Below are positions 20,171 through 31,158 of a stretch of DNA of 64,000 nucleotides, one piece after another. The notes under the pieces are model-generated. The model was not told the DNA's origin. It saw only the letters and a program-made list of their open reading frames with translations, and searched no databases. How positions within the stretch are numbered: the first letter of the stretch is position 1; every line of letters begins with the position of its first letter. The DNA is from Thelonectria olida. Lineage: Eukaryota > Ascomycota > Sordariomycetes > Hypocreales > Nectriaceae. A program made the position numbers and the translations under genes. The stretch spans positions 806,001-870,000 of the forward strand of contig JAGPYM010000002.1 in NCBI GenBank assembly GCA_020736575.1, given 5' to 3'.

Positions 20171-23062
20171 CTAGTTCGAAGTGTGCTCCTTCGACTCCTT
20201 GTGGGGTTTCCAAAACTGCATCATGCGACTCAATCGTTTAGCTCGGCTGTTCTTGGCCTTCTTGCTGGTTGGCTCGTCCAAAGTCACTTCCATGGACAGT
20301 TTGCTGCGCTCACCGTGAGAGCTGCTGATGAGTCGGCTGAGGCTGGCAAGACTGGATCGTCGTCGCCCAAAAGCCGCAGATGAGACCGAGACTGGACGTG
20401 GTTCGCGCATTGTTGGTTCCCGCATTGTTGGCTGTGACATGCGCTGGCCTGGGATGAACATACTGTCTCTGGTCATGGTGGAGTTGCTCGATGTCAATGA
20501 TGGGATGTCGTAGTCTACTGAGATCCTAACCTCGGGTCCTGGCTCGCCCATCATGAGCAGTGAATGGAAGTTGTTCTCATCTGTGACTGACGAGGGTGCC
20601 GTGGAGATCTGCTGAACTTCCACTGACATGGGCGAACGGGGAGATGGGAACGATGAAGAGTGACTTATGGCATATGGGCTGTTCGGCACATTGACATTAG
20701 CGGGCGGTGGGAGGTGAATGGGCCCGACTTCCACAGGTGCGAGGTCTTTGTTGCCCGAGAACCTTCGAAGTGATGGAGTATTTGACTCCGAGGTGTTAGT
20801 CTGGTCCACAAACACATTCGGGGTCCGGAAGATAACACTGGGCATCTCCTCAATAATGACGCTATCATGCAGCGAAGACTTTGAGCGTTCGGCTCGGACA
20901 GAGCCCGTAGCCGATTGTTCTTTGTCGCTCAGACTTGAATTGGTTCGTCTGACACTTTGAGCAGAGCTGTGAATTGATGACTTGTCTTGGGCATCGAGCA
21001 ATGGGTCCTTGACAAAGGCAGCAGGTGGTGTCGCGTCACTGTCGGACTCAGTATCAGATTCAATCTCAACACGGGCCGAGCGGTTCTTGTTCTTGTCGTC
21101 ATCCTCTTCATCCTCCTCAAACACATCGGCCATGGTAGAGCTGCTGTTGAAACGATGAATGCCCGCTCTGCCGGGGTCGAAAGGAGGCAGATCTGGAGCG
21201 GATTCAGCACGTCGATGGTAGTGCATTCCTGGGCCGCTGAATCCCTTCATCCCTTGAGCACTATGGAGGCGGCGACGGCCAGTGATATTACCAGCTGCAC
21301 GCTGCGCTGCCTCCCATTCTGGGTTGAGCGGGAGGGGCGTATTGAAAGGGCCAAGAGCTGCATCCAGATCAATCATGGGGTAGGCGGATTCCTCTTCGGA
21401 TCGTGATTTGGTCTCATCCTGGGGCAGGTCGGGGGACTCAGTCACGGTGACTGTAGGTGTGGATGATTCGAGCAATTCGGGATCCTCCATCAAAAAGATC
21501 TCGCCATCGTCTTGCGGCATTTCGGGTGAAGGTGGAGTAGGCGGACGAACGACATCGGACTTCGACTTTTTGCTGTGACCCTTGGGTTTCTTTGGTAAGA
21601 TTGCGCCAGCCCAGCCCTTTACCTTCTTCTTTTTCTTGTTCTTCTTTGAACGCTTCTTTGATTTGCCAGTCACCTCGACGGGTGCCTCATTTGCTGATTC
21701 AGATCCATGCTCAGATGACGAAGCTTTTGTTGCCGACTCTGAAGAGCTGGAGCTGCGAGGACGTGCCTTTGTGGGCGAAGAGCTGGCAGTCGAAGGCTCG
21801 CGGACGAAGAATGACCATCGCTTGGGCGTCTTTGTAGGGCTGGGTTCCGATTGCTCCATTTTTGATGCCTCAACGAGATGGAGGAGTGTAGGAATGGAGT
21901 TGCGGCGCCGAGGTGAGGAATTAACTGCCTGAAGATCCTGAGTTCGCTCGAGAATTGCACCAGCGGTGCTTGGCCTGGAATCGGTGGGGTCACGAGTTGA
22001 GGTCCTTGACAAGGACACGCTCTCAGCGGGTGCAGGACTACCGCGACCGCTTGGAGACGCTGCGGATACAATAGATGAGATGCTACCAGATACGGCATGT
22101 CCTGGCCTGGCAGTCATAGTGCTGGAGGTTTCGTTCGAGACTAATGATAGTGGTCTGGGAATGAACTCTAGAGTGTCGGAAAATCCAACGCGGGCCCTGT
22201 TGCTGGGTTTGTTCTGTTTTGGGCTACCTTCAGGGGAGGAAGATACCGTCGATTTCGGTGCTTCCTCCGGTTTCTCGATGGCCTCGAGAGGTTCGGCCTC
22301 CACGGGTTTCGGGGGCTCTAGGCATGAGTCCATTGCCTTCTCATTTGTGTGTCCAAATGTAGTCGGACTGGTTGGCGCGCTACTTCCACGATTAAGAGCA
22401 CTGTCGAAAGCAGGCGGTTGAAGAATTGGCAATTCGCTGGTGGAAATTGCACCTGACATCCCTCGTCGATGGCTCCGACGTGGTGGCGGTGGCGGTTGCA
22501 ATGAAGGCATGTTGAAACCACTCTCAGGTTTAGTCGGGCTAGTGCTCATCACAGAAATTGAATTGCCTTCACGGATACGTCCACCGACGAATTCGCTTCC
22601 ACCCCGTCGATGGCCATGGCCAGCTGGTCGGGACGCTGAAGGAATATTTCGAGGAGTAGCAGGAGAATCAGGCGGGCTCAGAAGGAACGTGGCATGGGGA
22701 TCTGCTGGAAGTAAAGCACCTGGATTAAATGAGAAGTCGGGAAGAGCTGATCTTGAAGCATTTTGTAAATCGTCGTCGGATAGTCCAAAGGATCTGTTTG
22801 GTGTCTCGATTGCAGACATTGGGCGCCTGCCGGAAGTTCGAGAGAAGGTTGAGGGAGCCGAGGAAGGGGATGGAGGCTGGGCCGGGAAGACGAATGGAGG
22901 ATTTGGTGGAGGGAGATCAGCACGAGGAGAAGGCTGTGGTTGGAAAGAGGAAGAATCGGCGTAAGGGCCCATCGAGGTAGCCATGTATTCGGGGTTGTTG
23001 TCGAAGGCTGAACCAGGAGTAGGCCGCACGAACGGCTCTGGACCAACTGTGGTTGCCATCAT
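20171..23062 (-). CDS. Large disordered Pro/Ser-rich protein, of the type annotated as cell wall proline-rich protein
   Basis: A 963-residue intronless frame starting MMATTVGPEPF. Nearly the whole chain is low complexity: Pro/Ser-rich N-terminus (PPPNPPFVFPAQPPSPSS), repeated SPT/SPR sites, an Arg/His motif PPPPPRRSHRRGMS, a Lys-rich centre (KSKKRSKKNKKKKKVKGWAG), acidic patches (FEEDEEDDD), and a basic C-terminus ending RLSRMMQFWKPHKE. Similar fungal proteins carry the name cell wall proline-rich protein, but there is no signal peptide, TM or GPI site here, so a wall location is doubtful. The many S/T-P sites suggest CDK/MAPK regulation (inference). The KGWAGAILPKK core and the C-terminal FWK motif look like the conserved pieces. 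Molecular function is unknown. Confidence 0.75.
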   Translation of the reverse strand: MMATTVGPEPFVRPTPGSAFDNNPEYMATSMGPYADSSSFQPQPSPRADLPPPNPPFVFPAQPPSPSSAPSTFSRTSGRRPMSAIETPNRSFGLSDDDLQNASRSALPDFSFNPGALLPADPHATFLLSPPDSPATPRNIPSASRPAGHGHRRGGSEFVGGRIREGNSISVMSTSPTKPESGFNMPSLQPPPPPRRSHRRGMSGAISTSELPILQPPAFDSALNRGSSAPTSPTTFGHTNEKAMDSCLEPPKPVEAEPLEAIEKPEEAPKSTVSSSPEGSPKQNKPSNRARVGFSDTLEFIPRPLSLVSNETSSTMTARPGHAVSGSISSIVSAASPSGRGSPAPAESVSLSRTSTRDPTDSRPSTAGAILERTQDLQAVNSSPRRRNSIPTLLHLVEASKMEQSEPSPTKTPKRWSFFVREPSTASSSPTKARPRSSSSSESATKASSSEHGSESANEAPVEVTGKSKKRSKKNKKKKKVKGWAGAILPKKPKGHSKKSKSDVVRPPTPPSPEMPQDDGEIFLMEDPELLESSTPTVTVTESPDLPQDETKSRSEEESAYPMIDLDAALGPFNTPLPLNPEWEAAQRAAGNITGRRRLHSAQGMKGFSGPGMHYHRRAESAPDLPPFDPGRAGIHRFNSSSTMADVFEEDEEDDDKNKNRSARVEIESDTESDSDATPPAAFVKDPLLDAQDKSSIHSSAQSVRRTNSSLSDKEQSATGSVRAERSKSSLHDSVIIEEMPSVIFRTPNVFVDQTNTSESNTPSLRRFSGNKDLAPVEVGPIHLPPPANVNVPNSPYAISHSSSFPSPRSPMSVEVQQISTAPSSVTDENNFHSLLMMGEPGPEVRISVDYDIPSLTSSNSTMTRDSMFIPGQRMSQPTMREPTMREPRPVSVSSAAFGRRRSSLASLSRLISSSHGERSKLSMEVTLDEPTSKKAKNSRAKRLSRMMQFWKPHKESKEHTSN

Positions 23063-26000
23063 TTTCCTAGCCGCGCAGCGGCAACAGATCGATGGACAAC
23101 TAGGCGATTCGGGTGATCATAGGAGGGAGCAAATTATTGTACTGGGAGCAATGAGTTGGCTAGGCGTTATCCCTATGATATCGAGGCCGAAAATTGTCGG
23201 GGTGGAGGGTGCCTTGAAGAGATAAGACAAGAAAGCGTGGTCAAATTCTGAAGTCGGCAAGAAAACCCATCAGTTTGCTGTTCAATCGCATTGGCGACAG
23301 CACGGAAAAGCAAAACAACGGGGAGCTGAATTGGGAGGTGAAAGAAAAGAATGGCGAGCGTGCAAAAGAGCGAACACGAGGGAGCAGGAAGACGGACCAG
23401 GTGAGAATGGTAACAAGGCGCAGAAATCGTTGGCGAAGGATAGGCAGAACAAGTCTAGCTGGGCTAGGGTTAAAACTGAAGAAAAGGAGTGGACGGCCAA
23501 GACCAGCGCAACTCTGAGAAGAGGAAAGCGACTGGAATCGCACCAAAAGAAACTTGACGCTCGCGAGAGGCGGCGATAGTAGAATGAAGATGGGGAAGAA
23601 GGAAGAGGAGAGAAGTCCTTTTTTGGGGAGGACGAGCGAGGAGAGACGAGAATGGGGAGCGAGACCCAGGCCAGGAAGGGGGGGGTGGGTAGTGGAAGGG
23701 CGGTTTCGAGATGGAAAGATGGAGGGCAAAAGGTACCTAAGAATTGGGGACCTTTAGCAGGGGGTTTAGGTCCAGCTAACGCCCATTGCAGCGCGAGAAA
23801 CCAGGGCGCCAGGGCATCGGCGGCGCTCCACTAGATCCCCTTGGTCAGAGGTACCTGGGGAATACGTACCGCTCCCAGCAGGTTACTCGCAGGTCAAGGC
23901 CCAGGACGAAGTACCTTGCATACGAACCTGGAACCTCCCGTTTGGACCAACTCGGCGGCTTGGGCTTTCGCTCTCCAGCTCGTTCGTGCCTGTTTGTGCG
24001 TGCCACACCCATGTACCGAGAGACACCGGCTCAACATATTTGACTTGATTTGACTTCATCCTCCTCCCTACTCCTTGACGACCTACCGAACGGCACCCCG
24101 CTCCACTTTCCTGTCTCCCGTCTCCCGTCTCTTTGTCTGACCCGCAGTCAGCTTGAGAGTTGAGCCAGAGCACTGTGTTCAGTTCTTGGTGGCGACGATC
24201 ACTCTGTGCCGTTCTCGAAAGTTTGGCTGACTTTGTTTGGCCCTGACTACTCTCCATGCGGAAAGAGAGCCTACTTCGTAAAAGCCAGGGCCCCCGCAGG
24301 GATGGATGAGAGGGAGAGAGGGATGCAGGGTCACCCACACACGACAACTCACCCCTGCCCCTGCTTGGAAGTGGTCATGGGTACCTTTGGCATACAGTGT
24401 CTGAAGCGACTCAGCACGCGCTTCGCGTCCTGCCGCATTGAACTAAGGTGCAGATGTACCTAAGATAGTGCGTGCTACCCTCGCGACTCAGGACATGGCA
24501 AGTACCTCTCAATCCCCATCCCGTCCTGTCTAACCTAATCCCTCCCCATCCATCTGATCCCTCGCATTCAATGATCCGTCTCAATCCCTCCACCAATTTG
24601 CTCTCTTGGCATCTCAAACGCACTGTGCTGCACTGTCCTTCCCTCCTGGCCGACGCGAGGCTCCCAATAATAACAAACTCATCGGCTTTGTGTGTTCGCC
24701 CCCCCTCCGGCCCTCACAATGCCAATTGTCTGTTCCCATCCTTCCTTTTGCATGTCTCCGTACACCCTGCGTATTACTCGCCCCTTCCTCTTCTTCCCCA
24801 CTGGAAGCGATCGATTGATTAATTCCTTTCATTTGCTTTCAAGATTGATTGGATCCAGGCTGTCAGTTTGTGCTCCCTGCATGCAAAAATTGAACCGAGC
24901 AGGGTTTGTGCCAATGTGGCCGCTGATTACCGTCGTTGCCTGACGCAAGCCGCGAGGATCCATATTAGAGGGATGCTTCAGCCATCAAGCCTTTGCCCAC
25001 TGCTCCATACGCACCATTGGTTCCATCCTTAGCAGGGACGGGCGACCCGTGGTGCGTTGTTGGTGGTTGATGGTGGCCGCCATGGCCGCCCTGGCCGCTG
25101 CAGCCGGCGGCGACTCCAGGCTCTCTCGCAACCATACACCACGCACAATCACAGCAACATGGATCGATCGATATACAACGGCCGGCTTTTCTCTCACCAA
25201 CCAAAGTGTGCACACTGTGTTGGGACTGGGCCTTACCCCTGCAACTGCTAGTCTGTCTTTCCCCGAACACTGAATGCTCTTCTGGCCTTGCGATTCGCCC
25301 GCTGTTTCTTTGGGTCATCCACCAGGCCTTCACCCGCCTTAACCCTGGCCCATGTCTCCCTCGGCCGGCCGTGTACCTGCACCTGAAAGGCACTTGTGCA
25401 TGCGTGAAGCAACACAGAGCAGCAGCGCCGGTGGACGGACGAACGAACGACCCTGCAAGCGAGCCATCCAAGCCAGCGCAGCCGGGGCAACCACTCCGTC
25501 TGCCATTGCGAGGATCCCCTCGGCCAGCGGGCGCCACGGATAACGAGCGGGGGAGGCGAATGAGACAGTGGAGAGATGGACGGATGCGGCGGACTGCACG
25601 ATTGCAACGATGTCGTGCTTCGCGACTGATGCGACTCAGTTCTTTTATACACGCATATTCCTGCATACGCACTGCGCATCTACTCTGTGCTTGCAACAAC
25701 TATCTGTTTACACATGGAGTTGCAATGCGTTGCTTCCGCGGCTTTTTTGCCCTGACCGTTGTCGTGAGATCCCGTGAGACCACCAACCACTTAGCATCAA
25801 TGGTGATACTCGAGCGTCCGAGAATAAGCAATCATAGCATCCACTCTGTCCAGACTCTCCTTAGTCTTTCGCTTGGAAATTCAAGCCGAGATGCAATCGC
25901 AGATCCGACGGAGGAAAATAAAAACAACTCCTCCCGCTCCCGTTGTCATCCCCCAAAAACGATACGACCAACTGCACAGTGCACCTACGCATGCGGGATG

Positions 26001-28754
26001 GAAGTCTATCATTATTCACTCCAGCCAGCCCCGAAAGCTTCCATTGCTCGCGATTAGGTTGTTTGGGGCTAGTCGTCACAACCTCATCATGCGTGTTCAG
26101 TCAGGAGCCGGTCCTCAGGCTTTGAGGCCATCCACCGCCCTTTAAGAAGACATCCGCCCAGCGAGACATGGCTTGCAACAATTGACTCGAGGCTTCAGGA
26201 CCATTGGAGTCCACAAAGCGCCACAGAGAGTCAAGAACGGAGACGTGACATGCTCCATATGAAATGCTTCTTCCATTTTGCTTTTTCTTCTTCGCTTCAC
26301 TCCACCGATCTGTTTAGGATGACCTCCTGGTGCGCGTTTTGGCGTCCCGCTTGCAAAAAAAAGCCCAGCTCGACATGGCGGCTAGGAGAGAGATTACGAG
26401 CGCGAAGCCGAGAACACGATCTGGCTACCTGCGGCCAGTCCGAATAGAAGCCCTTGGTATTACGTATCGAACCGAGAGAAATACAGCTTCGGCAAGCCAT
26501 CAATGAATACACGGCTCACATGTCTTGGCTGGAAGTGTTGAGTCTCTCGTCACTTCGTATTCAACATGTTTTGATATTCACCCATCACAAATTGACTTCC
26601 CTTCCTGCCCTGCCGTCTTTGGCGCCTTGACGGAACTGGGGTCCCTTGTAGGGGGAATTGGTGATGATGCAGTGGATGACGGTGCCATCGAGGCTTGGAT
26701 TTCTTAATTCAGACCCTCCAGAGATGTCTCTTCCCAGTTGGGAAACGGATGGATGCTCTCAGCCATGCTAAAGCCCGTTTGAAGGCAATTGGCGCCGTGA
26801 TACCCGTCTCACAGCATGCAGCAGTATGCTTGACAGGTCTACTACATACGTATCTTCCAACATTGCAGGTTTCATTCGCTCGCATGCATCGTTCTTGCAA
26901 TATGCATACTGCACCAAGAATGGTGATACGGATGGCGAAAGTATGATGGTAGCGGCGCCTCTCCCGTCTTTTGCCTCGGATTTTTCATTAGAACGTTGGA
27001 CGGACTTTCGGGTTTTTCCAACCAGCGCCAGATGATCAGATCTAACGCCCGACAGCACCCGTAAAGAGCGCATCGGTGATAGCTCTCCTCCCTTGGCGTG
27101 TCGGCAATGTCACCAGGTTCAGCTTGAAGGAGAGGCATCCTGACCTCGGCCACAAACGCCAAAATAAGCCAGAGATCCTCAACCAAAAGCGCCGTGAGTT
27201 CTTACCGTCGGTTGTCGTGACGATTGAGGACTTAGCGCCAGAGCACAAAACCACTTCTCGCCCGCGCCCTCGCCCTCGCCCTCGTTCTCGTGATGGATCT
27301 TTGTGTGCCACAAGCTCTCATGAGCCCATCCCCACGCCCAAGCCTCTTCAGGGATCCTCCCTCGCTGAATGCCCTGGTTCGTTGTCTCGATCCACTCCAC
27401 CGCGAGCAGAGCAATTTCATCATGTTATGAAAGGGCTGAAATCTTACCTCTGAGTTAATTGCTTCGTACCTGGTGAATGAATGCACGTTTGCTCTGTCAG
27501 TTGCTTCTTTGTCCATGTGCATATTACGTGGCGGCCGAGACACCATCTTCCTTTTGCCGAGCCAATTTCGCCAGCCCAAAATACTTGCTACACTCCAAGT
27601 CGCCGTCTTCTCGGACATTTGCCTATAGCACAGCCTCGAATAAGCCAATTTGCCAGTTAATTAGTACCTCCCCCTCATGATGCACGAGATCCGTTTTCGT
27701 GCATCCCCTGGACTGGCCAAGCTCAGGTATCGGAACCTAAAATGCCTGGAAGGTCATAGAGGTTTGGGACGAGAAGAGAGATATCGATCAATGTGTCGAC
27801 TTCATGATTCTCTGCATCCCTGACGGCAGGAATTCAGGGGTGCGCGCATTCGCTCACAGTCAATACGATGCCCGACGACCAGGATGATGATGGTGAATGT
27901 CCTGCAGGGGCTGCTCCACTGACCCTAGGCTATAACCGTTGATTCTCTGGTTGGATTTCCCGTAAACAATTCATTTCACAGCTTGGAGCTGGCCGTTCTG
28001 TACGGAGTTGCAATATGAAATAGGACTCGCGAGCTCGACAAAACCACACTCGTAATCCGTTATTTTTACGGCCGGTGCCCCTGACTCCAGTACACGCGTT
28101 TTCAATACGAGATAGAATCACCGAGTAAAACGTAATACGTGCTCACCTACTGGCAACTGGAAAGGGAAACCCGAGGCCGTGGGAGGCCGCTCATGCTGCT
28201 AGATCAGAGCTGAACCCGTTCATCCCGACCCAATAGCAGCCAGTTCCGGCAATGAGGCTCTTCAGACCTTGATCCCCGGAATACCAATCACCGCCTGCCA
28301 AAGGCTTTTTCTCTGGAACTGGGCGTTCATCCCATTTCATGCAGAGAATGAGTGTTCATGCTATGCCGTAACGGGGGAACGGATCTAACACTCTTATTGC
28401 ACGTGGAAAATTGGAAAAGCCTCCTGCTCAAATGAACGGCGAAATGAGTGTCGTCCTTCAACATCGTGAAACGTTACGCTGCTGGCTGCAACAGCCCCTA
28501 GCTAATCAATTCTCGACTGGCCCAAACCCCTTAACTTTGGACGCATGTGGGGTCAAGGAACCCTGAATTTCAGCCACACCCTGTGTGGGGTAATGAGTAG
28601 TCAGCACCTCAGCCACATTTCGAGGTTGACCGCCTTTGAGTATTCCCCGCCGTAACTTTTTTTGCCGGCAGAAAATTTGGTGATCGAAATCCGGTGGCAG
28701 GCATAATTCTCACGAATATCTTTGAGATCGTAGTGATTCTACCCAGTACGAAAC
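23063..28754. other. 5.7-kb gene-poor region
   Basis: Largest gap but one in the window. I checked the open frames, including a 283-codon plus frame at 25206-26057 and several 100-150-codon frames. All have random-looking composition (high Cys/Arg/Ser, overlapping frames on both strands) and no domain. It holds simple repeats and AT/GC alternation but no tRNA, transposase or long repeat. It may contain a long promoter or leader or non-coding transcripts. Confidence 0.5.
27265..27282. repeat. (CGCCCT)3 short tandem repeat
   Basis: Three perfect hexamer units in non-coding DNA, with imperfect copies on both sides. Confidence 0.85.
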
Positions 28755-29219
28755 ATGTCGGACGAGAAGATCGCTGCCCCTGTGGCTATCTCGAAGCCTG
28801 CCCAGCCCCTGGGCATGCGGAAAAATGGTAAGCTAGCTCGAATGTCAGCTTAACGTCACAGAACTGACAGCGAAACAAGGCAAGCAATGGCACGCCCTGA
28901 AGAAAGCATTCCGACCGACCGCTGGACTGAAATCGTACGAGAAGAGAACTCAAGAGCGCGCTCTGATGGCGCAAGTCAAGGCGAAGGAGAAGGAGATGAA
29001 GGCGGAGAAGGAAGAAGAGCGACAGGTACGAGATTCTTTTTCAACCAGGGACGACGAAATGCTGACCTCGACACACAGCAACGGATCAAAGCCATCAAAG
29101 ACAAGCGAGCAAGGAAGGAGGAGAAGGAGCGATACGAGCAGATGGCCGAGAAGATGCACAAGAAGCGAGTTGAGCGCTTGAAGCGAAAGGAGAAGCGAAA
29201 CAAGCTGATCAACTCTTGA
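28755..29219 (+). CDS. cgr1: rRNA-processing protein Cgr1
   Basis: Three exons: 28755-28827, 28880-29025, 29079-29219 (introns 52 and 53 nt; donors GTAAGC, GTACGA; CTGAC branches), giving 119 residues, matching the ~120 of yeast Cgr1. After a short N-terminus come MRKNGKQWH and the first basic block, then an uninterrupted charged helix ([17 protein letters not shown]), then the family's signature end [19 protein letters not shown] followed by [12 protein letters not shown]. Cgr1 acts in the nucleolus in 27S pre-rRNA processing for the 60S subunit. A continuous frame exists from 28887 but is out of register with the N-terminal conserved block, so the spliced model is preferred. Confidence 0.92.
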
Positions 29220-30036
29220 TCATTTCAACGGGCCACATCCAATCAGGAATATCGACAACTTTACGGGTTACTAAATGACAACACCTCACCTCATGCGGAT
29301 GCAGATGCGAAAACCGGGTTTGGGAAATGAGTATGCGTGAAGGCACGTCGTCGAGATGAGTCGAGGTGACAGGCCACAGCTCTGAAGGACATTTGAGACG
29401 CATAGGCAACCTCCTGTCCCCGTTTCCTAGGCTTCAACCTCACAGAACTTCAAGCAGTTAATTTTCTTGTCTAAGTCATAAGGCGTTTGATGGACTTTAG
29501 GGCACTGGAATGGCATATAAAAGGATAGATGAGGGTGGAGGGGGAGCCGGGGTGATGAGATTAAAGTGTGTCCAGTTTAATGAATATGCGCGGGGTAACT
29601 AATGACCCGGTTTCTCGCACGCAGCAACAAAATTTACCATATTCCAGACACTCTTTCTGCCCTTCGGCTATCATGTTGAACATCAAATGACTTTGTCTTG
29701 ACGGCTGGAATTCAGCTAGGGACAAAGAGACACGGCACGGAAGTGGCATGTGAGACTCAGCCCGTTCCATTTGGGTGGATAGTGTGCACGGCCCCCTTTC
29801 AAGCTTGACCTCTTGCTGCAAGGGCGTGAGCTGCTGACCCCTTGCGTCACGCAGCCTTGCGTCACTCTTCGCAGTGGAGGGAAGCCCAAACTTGGAAGAA
29901 GAGAGCGAAGAGTTGCATGGGAGGGTTCCATCGCCAAGAGACGACGAATCGGGGAAAACCAGCCCAAGAACCACACCGTACACAGGCCACCAAGCCCACA
30001 ACACGTTGACAGGCAAGGAAACCTCCCCCAATCGCC
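29220..30036. other. Intergenic: Cgr1 3' flank and promoter of the coiled-coil gene
   Basis: No gene seen. Overlapping frames on both strands at 29561-30186 are antisense or leader frames without domains. Confidence 0.5.
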
Positions 30037-31158
30037 ATGGCCAGCTTCAGCCCGCGGGCGTCGTCTGAGTCCGTCTCCCGGACCAGGCCCGGCGGCAACC
30101 GCCACCAGCTCAAGCGCTCCATCACTGAGCTCGCATCGCCCGCGAAGCTCGCGCGCCAGAACCGCAGGGACCGCGACCGCTACCATGACGACAGGCCCTC
30201 CGCCCAGCCCATGTCCGCCAACCCGTTCTTTTGGAGTGCAACGTCCGTCGAAATGCCGCGATCAGAGGGTGTCACGCCCATAATCAGCCCAGACCAGAGC
30301 CGTCGCCCCAGCATCATGCTGCAGCGTGAGGAGGAGGCACTCCGGGCCCCGAATCCCGTCGTGGCAGCTCCGCCGCCGCAGCAACCCGAGCCGCGGATCA
30401 ATAAGGAGGAGGAGCTGAAGGAGGAACGGGAGAAGACGTCGACGCAGGTTGAGTGAGTTGATCAAGCTATCTTGTTCAGGTCAAACCAGACTGTGCTAAC
30501 GTTGCTGTGTTTCAGAGGTCTGAAGCAGTCGCTCGTCGATCTTCACACGTTTTCTACAACTGCCTCTCGACGACTTGACGATACCTACTACGCCGTTCTA
30601 GAGAAGATGAGCACCCTTCAAAATACCGTCGCCGCCTTGAAAGATCTCGCCTTGACGTCACGCAACATTCACAACGATTTTGACCGAGACTCCAAAGAGA
30701 TCGAGAACGACATCGCTGGACAAATCGCTTCGTTTGGTCAGTTCGAAGACCAGCAGGCAAGCATCGAGTCCCTCCAGACCAGGATTCAGGACGGCCGCGC
30801 AAAGATCCATTCACTCAGCGACCGAGTCGACGTCGTCCGTCGACGCGTGGAGAGCTGGGATCGTCTAGACAAGGAGTCGCAGGAGAGTACTCGCCGGCGG
30901 CTCAAGGCTATTTGGATTTGCATGTCTATTGTGACGCTGGCCATTATTCTGATATACTTCTTTGGTGCGCACTACACGCCTCCGAGGTCGTCGCGGATAG
31001 GCACGGAAACTAGAGTGGCAGAATCAATTATCGAGTCTCGCAAGGAAGCCGGTCACACAGAGGTTCCGGGGGAGAGCCACGAGGACGACGATGGAACGTA
31101 CCTGCGGAAGAGGCCCGTTGACGGAGGTGAGAGGCTACGTGTGTTTGATGAGTTATGA
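30037..31158 (+). CDS. Coiled-coil, single-TM protein, function unknown
   Basis: Two exons, 30037-30452 and 30516-31158; the 63-nt intron has GTGAGT, TGCTAAC and TTTCAG, all good signals. The product is 352 residues. Residues 1-138 are basic, Ser/Pro-rich and disordered. Residues ~140-265 form a long heptad-like helical region (VDLHTFSTTASRRLDDTYY, DRDSKEIENDIAGQI, DRVDVVRRRVESWDRL). One TM lies at ~271-290 (IWICMSIVTLAIILIYFFG). The last ~60 residues are acidic and polar. A coiled coil directly before a C-terminal TM resembles SNARE-like or nuclear-envelope anchors, but I see no central SNARE-layer Gln/Arg signature and do not name a family. Confidence 0.75.

Noticed and set aside
25206..26057. 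283-codon plus-strand ORF in the gene-poor region
   Set aside because: Cys/Arg/His-rich random composition, many competing frames on both strands, no domain or signal.
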